DNA from: an uncultured Hyphomicrobiales bacterium
GTDB lineage: Bacteria > Pseudomonadota > Alphaproteobacteria > Rhizobiales > Beijerinckiaceae
Direction: 5' to 3'
DNA: 34,556 bases
NCBI GenBank assembly: GCA_903884435.1
Contig: CAISEY010000091.1
Span: forward strand, 1-34,556
The notes below the pieces were generated by a model. That model searched no databases. It saw nothing but the letters and a program-made list of their open reading frames with translations, and was not told where the DNA came from. Each line of letters opens with the position of its first letter. Positions within the stretch are counted from its first letter, which is position 1. The position numbers were made by a program, and so were the translations under genes. Positions 30,129 to 34,556 of this stretch are shown piece by piece.

Positions 30129-31193
30129 TCACATGTATTCGGCGCGCACGTCGATCGTGTCGCGGACGCCGATGCTGTCGTAGTTGAGCGCGAGCCAGCG
30201 CTTCGCCGCGGCCCGTCCAATGTCGCGCATCGCCGTCAGCGTCTCCCACGAGGAGTCGAATTTCGACGCGGCGGAAAACGCCTTGAGCGGCTCGGCGCCG
30301 TCGATGCGATGCACGAAGACCCGCATGTACTTGTCGACGGGCAGACGCCCCTCGTCGACGAGGCGCTGCACGAATTCCACCGCGCGCATCTCGCGCATCA
30401 GCGACGAATTGAAGCTGATCTCGTTGATCCGGTTCTGGATGTCGCGCGCCGTTCGCGGCGTCTCGCTCCGCTCCAGCGGATTGATCTGCACGATCACGAC
30501 GTCGGGGCAGGCGGTTTCGTAGAACAGCGGAAACAGCGCGGGATTGCCCATGTAACCGCCGTCCCAGTAAGGCGCGCCGTCGATTTCGACGGCGCGGAAC
30601 AGATTGGGCAGGCAGGCCGAGGCCATCACGTGATCGGCGGTGAGATCTTCCCGGTTGAAGATCGCGATCTTCCCGGTTCGTACGTTGGTCGCGGCGACGA
30701 ACAGCTTGATGTGCTGGCAGGCGCGGACCTTGTTGAAGTCGATCATCGTGTGCAGAAGGTCGCGCAACGGATTGAGATCGAGCGGATTGAAATCGTAGGG
30801 CGAGGCGTAATGCGTGAAGAGATCCATCATCGCGAAGACGGGCGAGCCCTCGAAGTTCCAGGGCAGGAAAACGCCCTCGAACATCTTGCGCTGCCAGGGT
30901 TGCATGGCGCCTTCCGCGCTGATTTTCGACCAGAAGGATTCGAGCCTCGCGCGGGCGCCCGCGCGCCCGTCCTCGAGATAGCCCTGCGCGTAGACGGCGG
31001 CGTTCATCGCGCCCGCGCTGGTTCCGGTGATCGCCTCGACGTCGAGACGCCCGTCCTCGAGAATCGCGTCGAGAACGCCCCAGGTGAAGGCGCCATGCGA
31101 ACCGCCGCCCTGCAGGGCGAGGTTCACCTTCTTGCGCCCGTCCCAGTCGATGGCGTCGCGCGCTTTCGACGCCTTGCGCGGCGCGCGGGTCAT
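30129..31193 (-). CDS. Patatin-like phospholipase family protein
   Basis: A 354-residue protein from the ATG at 31191-31193, which overlaps the bdhA stop (ATGA). The catalytic features are intact: the oxyanion loop LQGGGSHGAF (about 27-36), the nucleophile elbow GTSAGA with Ser59, and the catalytic Asp211 in DGGYMGNP. There is no signal peptide, so it is cytoplasmic or peripherally membrane-bound. The family cleaves acyl esters of lipids. Patatin-like hydrolases are frequently found beside hydroxybutyrate dehydrogenase genes in related bacteria, as I recall. Tight coupling with bdhA inside a PHB island raises the possibility that it acts on PHB, its oligomers or granule lipids; that is inference. 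It converges on the Mrr-type gene with 3 bp between stops. Confidence 0.9.
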   Translation of the reverse strand: MTRAPRKASKARDAIDWDGRKKVNLALQGGGSHGAFTWGVLDAILEDGRLDVEAITGTSAGAMNAAVYAQGYLEDGRAGARARLESFWSKISAEGAMQPWQRKMFEGVFLPWNFEGSPVFAMMDLFTHYASPYDFNPLDLNPLRDLLHTMIDFNKVRACQHIKLFVAATNVRTGKIAIFNREDLTADHVMASACLPNLFRAVEIDGAPYWDGGYMGNPALFPLFYETACPDVVIVQINPLERSETPRTARDIQNRINEISFNSSLMREMRAVEFVQRLVDEGRLPVDKYMRVFVHRIDGAEPLKAFSAASKFDSSWETLTAMRDIGRAAAKRWLALNYDSIGVRDTIDVRAEYM

Positions 31194-31975
31194 GCGGCGG
31201 TCCAGCCGCCGTCCATGGAAATGTTCGCGCCGGTGATTTGCGCGGCGGCGTCGGAGCAGAGGTAAACCGCCAGGGCCGCGACCTGATCGACGGTGACGAA
31301 CTGCTTCGTCGGCTGCGCGGTCAGCAGCACGTCGTTGATGACCTGCTCCTTCGTCATGTTGCGCGCCTTCATCGTGTCGGGAATCTGCTTTTCGACGAGC
31401 GGGGTCCAGACGTAGCCGGGCGAGATGCAATTGGACGTGACCCCGAAGGTCGCGAGTTCCAGCGCCACGGTCTTGCTAAGTCCCGCGAGGCCGTGCTTTG
31501 CGGTCACGTAGGCCGCCTTGAAGGGCGAGGCGACCAGCGAATGGGCCGAGGCCGTGTTGACGATCCGGCCCCACTTGCGCGCCTTCATGCCCGGCGTCGC
31601 GGCGCGGATCGCGTGGAAGGCGGAGGACAGGTTGATCGCGATGATCTGGTCCCACTTCTCGACGGGAAAATCCTCGATCGGCGAGACGAACTGGATGCCC
31701 GCGTTGTTGACGAGAACATCGACGGAGCCGAGCCGGGTTTCGGCGTCCTTGATCATCGCCGCGATTTCGGCGGGCTTCGACATGTCCGCGCCATTGTAAA
31801 CGCAGCGCACGCCGTGGTCGGCCTCGATCTTCGCGCGTTCGGTCTCGACGGCGGCCGCGTCGCCAAACCCGTTGATCATGATGTTCGCGCCTTCGGCGGC
31901 GAGGGCGGTGGCGATGGCGAGGCCAATTCCGCTGGTGGACCCGGTGACGACGGCGTTGCGCGACTTGAGGAACAT
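31190..31975 (-). CDS. bdhA: 3-hydroxybutyrate dehydrogenase
   Basis: A 261-residue short-chain dehydrogenase of the family's usual length. The start is the ATG at 31973-31975 with GGAGAC upstream. The cofactor motif VTGSTSGIGLAIA is at residues 10-22, NNAGIQFVSPIEDFP at about 90-104, and the active site is Ser143, Tyr156, Lys160 (NTASAHSLVASPF, YVTAKHG). CISPGYVWTPLVEKQIPD is diagnostic for BdhA, as is ALAVYLCSDAA near the end. It oxidises (R)-3-hydroxybutyrate to acetoacetate with NAD+, the step after PHB depolymerisation. It is the first gene of a two-gene operon with the patatin-like hydrolase. Confidence 0.94.
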   Translation of the reverse strand: MFLKSRNAVVTGSTSGIGLAIATALAAEGANIMINGFGDAAAVETERAKIEADHGVRCVYNGADMSKPAEIAAMIKDAETRLGSVDVLVNNAGIQFVSPIEDFPVEKWDQIIAINLSSAFHAIRAATPGMKARKWGRIVNTASAHSLVASPFKAAYVTAKHGLAGLSKTVALELATFGVTSNCISPGYVWTPLVEKQIPDTMKARNMTKEQVINDVLLTAQPTKQFVTVDQVAALAVYLCSDAAAQITGANISMDGGWTAA

Positions 31976-31994
31976 GGCTTGTCTCCAATGCGGT

Positions 31995-32009
31995 GGGCGG
32001 CGACCGCCC
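31995..32009 (-). promoter_or_regulatory. Hairpin in the bdhA leader
   Basis: GGGCGG (31995-32000) and CCGCCC (32004-32009) form a perfect 6-bp stem around a 3-base loop, about 19 bases upstream of the bdhA ATG and just above its ribosome-binding site. GCG/CGC flanks could extend the stem past a bulge. The remaining part of the 220-bp gap to the GGDEF-EAL gene shows no further motif I can name. Confidence 0.3.
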
Positions 32010-32195
32010 CGCACGGCTTGTATCGCAATGCACAAAAATTGACGAGGGGCGGCGCGACGACGCCCGAAATCTTCCTGTTCTGAAATTGCTGGATAAAACC
32101 ACGGAAGCCCCGCAACCCTCGAAATCAATCGACCATTTTAAGTCGCTTTCAATGCTTTTCCCGGAGTTTGCGGCCTGCCTCCCGGACCTGAATTC

Positions 32196-34556
32196 ATGAT
32201 TTTGCGCCCATTCACCAATTTCTGGCGCCTGACCGCGCGTCAGGAGTCCGGGGGGCTGGCGACGATGCCGCCCGAGCAGAAGGCGGAGATCCGCGCCGCC
32301 CAGATTCACGCGGTGATCGCCCTGACGCCGCCGATGATCATCGCCAATCTCGTCAACGCGGCGATCGTCGTCCTCCTGTTCTGGAGCGAGGCGAACCGGA
32401 CGTTCCTGTCGCTCTGGGGCCTGACCGTGCTGCCCATGCTCGGACTCTGGTGGCGCAAGTGGCGCTCCGAAAGATTGACGCCCGCGCGGGTCCGGGCCTC
32501 CCTGCGCGGCGTCCGGCGCGTCACGCTCAACGCGGCGCTGCTGGGAGCCGTCTGGGCGCTCCCGCTGATGTTCATGTTCGGGAACTCCGGCGAGTCCCGC
32601 CGCATTGTCCTGGCGGCCATCACGACGGGCATGATCTGCGGCGGCGCCATCTCGCTCGCGACGGTCTGGCAGGCGGCGCTGCTCTATTCGCTGGCGATCG
32701 GAACTCCGGGAGCCCTGGTTCTGCTGGCGACGGGAGATCCCGTCTATCTCGGTCTCGCCGCCCTGACCGTGTCCTTCGCGTTTCTCGTCGGCAGAACGGT
32801 TTGCGACCGCAGCGATTCCTTCGCGCATGGCTTTCTCGCCAACCGGAACCTGCGCGAACAGGGTCACGTCATCAGCCTGCTGCTGCGCGAATTCGAGGAC
32901 AGCGCCAGCGACTGGCTCTGGCAGATCGACCAGCGCGGCAAGTTCATCCATGTCTCGAACCGCATGGCGGCGCTTCTCGACGTTCGCCCGGAGGATCTCG
33001 CGGGCAAGACCCCGATCGACCTCCTGACGCTCGACGCCGGCCGGTCCGCGGACGAAGACGTCCCCGTCGCCGAGGCCTTCCGCGCGCGCTTTTCCAGACG
33101 CGCGCCATTTCGCGATCTGCTGTTTCCCGTGTCGGTCCGCGGTCAACGGCGATGGTGGTCCGTCACCGCCAATCCGGTCTTCGACACGGAAGGAAAGTTC
33201 GCCGGATTCCGCGGCGTCGGCTCCGACGTGACGGAGGCGAGGCTCGCCGAGGCCTCGCTTGAAAAGATGGCGATCTTCGACGGCCTCACCGGTCTGCCGA
33301 ACCGCCAGCATTTTCATCGCAGGCTCGGCGACGCGCTGGCGGGGCGGCGGCGAAACGACGCGCAATTCGCGGTGTTGAGCCTCGATCTCGACCGCTTCAA
33401 ATACGTCAACGACACGCTCGGCCATCCCGTCGGCGACAGGCTGTTGCGGCTCGTGGGCGAGCGCGTGAAGGGGTGCCTGCGCAACGGCGATCTCGCCGCG
33501 CGGTTTGGCGGAGACGAGTTCGTCGTTCTCCAGGCCGCGTCGAGCCGCGAGGAGTCCGCCGCGCTGGCGCGCCGCGTCGTCTCGCGTCTGTCCGCCCCCT
33601 ACGAGATCGACGGCCAGTGCGTCCTCATCGGCGCCAGCGTCGGCATCGCGCTCGCGCCCGACCACGGCGACGACGCCGACGAATTGGTGAGAAACTCCGA
33701 TCTCGCGCTCTACCAGGCGAAGGCGGAGGGCAAGGGCGATTTCCGCTTCTTCTCCGAGGAGATCAACGCGCGGATGCAATCGCGCCGCGTGCTTGAAATC
33801 GAATTGCGCGAGGCGCTGCGCCTGCGTCAGTTCTCGCTGCGCTTCCAGCCGCTCGTCGACGCGCGGACCGGCGTGGTGACGACCTGCGAGGCGCTGGTGC
33901 GCTGGGAGCATCCCGAACGCGGCCTTGTCCCCCCGGGCGAATTCATCCCCGTCGCCGAGGAAACCGGCCTCGTCGTCGCGATCGGGGAATGGGTGCTCGA
34001 CAACGCCTGCGCGGAAGCCGCCGCCTGGCCGCGCGGCGTGCGCGTCGCCGTCAATCTGTCGACGATCCAGTTCCAGACCGGTCAGGTCGTCGAGGTTGTC
34101 GCCGGCGCGCTGGCCCGCACCGGCTTGCCCGCCAGCAGACTGGAGCTGGAAATCACCGAGACCGTCCTCCTCGCCAATTCCGAGGAGACGCTGAAAATTC
34201 TCGACCGGTTGCGCGCGCTCGGCGTGCGCATCTCCCTCGACGATTTCGGCACCGGCTATTCGTCGCTGTCCTACCTGTCGAGTTTTCGCTTCGACAAGAT
34301 CAAGATCGACAAGTCCTTCGTCCGCGACGTCGCCCGCAGACCCGACGCCGCCGCGATCATCCGCGCCATCACGGGACTGGCGACCGCGCTCGGCATGTGC
34401 ACGACCGCGGAGGGAGTTGAAAGCGTCGAGGAGCTCGAATGGCTGCGGGAACAGGGCTGCCGCGAGTTGCAGGGCTACCTCATCAGCCGCCCGCTGCCGG
34501 CGGCGGACGCGCGCCTGCTGCTCGGCGCCGGGCGCGCGCTCCCCGGGGCGCGGGAC
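32196..34556 (+). CDS. Membrane-anchored PAS-GGDEF-EAL protein (diguanylate cyclase/phosphodiesterase), 3' end outside window
   Basis: The frame is open from ATG 32196 to the last base (787 codons) with no stop, so the C-terminal end is missing. The N-terminus has four to five hydrophobic helices within residues about 40-190. A PAS-like domain follows (about 225-350: SDWLWQIDQRGKFIHVSNRM, ending GFRGVGSDVTEAR). The GGDEF domain (about 355-520) has an intact GGDEF at 438-442 and an inhibitory-site RxxD (RNGD, 429-432) exactly five residues earlier. The EAL domain has the intact motif at 565-567 (CEALVRWEHP), plus ITETV, DDFGTGYSSL and KIDKSFV. Both synthesis and breakdown of cyclic di-GMP therefore look possible. 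Likely roles are switching between motility and biofilm; the stimulus is unknown. It is divergent from bdhA. Confidence 0.92.
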   Translation, partial: MILRPFTNFWRLTARQESGGLATMPPEQKAEIRAAQIHAVIALTPPMIIANLVNAAIVVLLFWSEANRTFLSLWGLTVLPMLGLWWRKWRSERLTPARVRASLRGVRRVTLNAALLGAVWALPLMFMFGNSGESRRIVLAAITTGMICGGAISLATVWQAALLYSLAIGTPGALVLLATGDPVYLGLAALTVSFAFLVGRTVCDRSDSFAHGFLANRNLREQGHVISLLLREFEDSASDWLWQIDQRGKFIHVSNRMAALLDVRPEDLAGKTPIDLLTLDAGRSADEDVPVAEAFRARFSRRAPFRDLLFPVSVRGQRRWWSVTANPVFDTEGKFAGFRGVGSDVTEARLAEASLEKMAIFDGLTGLPNRQHFHRRLGDALAGRRRNDAQFAVLSLDLDRFKYVNDTLGHPVGDRLLRLVGERVKGCLRNGDLAARFGGDEFVVLQAASSREESAALARRVVSRLSAPYEIDGQCVLIGASVGIALAPDHGDDADELVRNSDLALYQAKAEGKGDFRFFSEEINARMQSRRVLEIELREALRLRQFSLRFQPLVDARTGVVTTCEALVRWEHPERGLVPPGEFIPVAEETGLVVAIGEWVLDNACAEAAAWPRGVRVAVNLSTIQFQTGQVVEVVAGALARTGLPASRLELEITETVLLANSEETLKILDRLRALGVRISLDDFGTGYSSLSYLSSFRFDKIKIDKSFVRDVARRPDAAAIIRAITGLATALGMCTTAEGVESVEELEWLREQGCRELQGYLISRPLPAADARLLLGAGRALPGARD

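Noticed and set aside
31476-33911. An 811-codon minus-strand frame over bdhA and the GGDEF-EAL gene
   Set aside because: Low-complexity charged translation in antisense or wrong frame; both genes below it have intact catalytic motifs in their own frames.

Overview
The window looks like chromosomal DNA of a high-GC alphaproteobacterium, most likely of the order Hyphomicrobiales (a Beijerinckiaceae/Methylocystaceae-type or related organism). The basis is the strongly G/C-biased third codon positions throughout, a PhaR/PhaA/PhaB cluster, a glutathione-linked class III alcohol dehydrogenase, several periplasmic solute receptors, and TTAA-type (CtrA-like) motifs. The family-level guess is inference. 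I saw no rRNA, tRNA, CRISPR array, insertion sequence or prophage. No gap between genes exceeds 300 bp; the longest is the 264 bp between phaR and phaA. Many long open frames on the opposite strands are high-GC shadows and were left out.

Layout. 1-1806: the end of frmA, convergent with a flavin amine oxidase. 1916-6355 (+): a catabolism-like group made of a split thiamine-diphosphate decarboxylase (alpha and beta), a Tat-exported amidohydrolase and two tandemly duplicated NMT1/SsuA-type periplasmic receptors with no transporter beside them. 6392-9922 (-): a very large fused indolepyruvate ferredoxin oxidoreductase. 10143-11811 (+): a DUF1007 protein and a NicO-type nickel/cobalt transporter. 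11808-13400 (-): a gamma-glutamyltransferase-family enzyme. 13487-13723 (+): a small membrane protein. 13730-17275 (-): a complete TRAP-TAXI uptake operon (receptor, fused permease, DUF1850 protein). 17500-18321 (+): a diheme cytochrome c. 18323-23190: envelope sugar genes galE, galU and kdsD plus an outer-membrane beta-barrel protein. 23195-25364: two divergent TctC/Bug-type receptors without permeases, followed by gloB. 26152-31975: a polyhydroxybutyrate (PHB) island with phaR, phaA, phaB, an Mrr-type restriction endonuclease, a patatin-like hydrolase and bdhA. 32196 to the end: a membrane GGDEF-EAL protein that runs off the window.

How the genes fit together. PhaA and PhaB make (R)-3-hydroxybutyryl-CoA for PHB, PhaR is expected to sense granules and regulate, and BdhA oxidises released 3-hydroxybutyrate. 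The patatin gene overlaps bdhA in an ATGA arrangement and could hydrolyse the polymer or a lipid. GalU, GalE and KdsD supply nucleotide sugars and Kdo for the envelope. The window encodes five periplasmic receptors, only one of them next to its own permease, which points to an organism that scavenges organic acids.

I found no proven new system. The most promising leads are the TPP-decarboxylase/amidohydrolase/duplicated-receptor cluster, a hairpin that masks the amidohydrolase ribosome-binding site, a strongly structured phaA-phaB spacer with a possible pseudoknot, a perfect inverted repeat covering the likely phaA -35 element, a near-consensus CtrA site between the beta-barrel gene and kdsD, and a solitary Mrr-type nuclease inside the PHB island.
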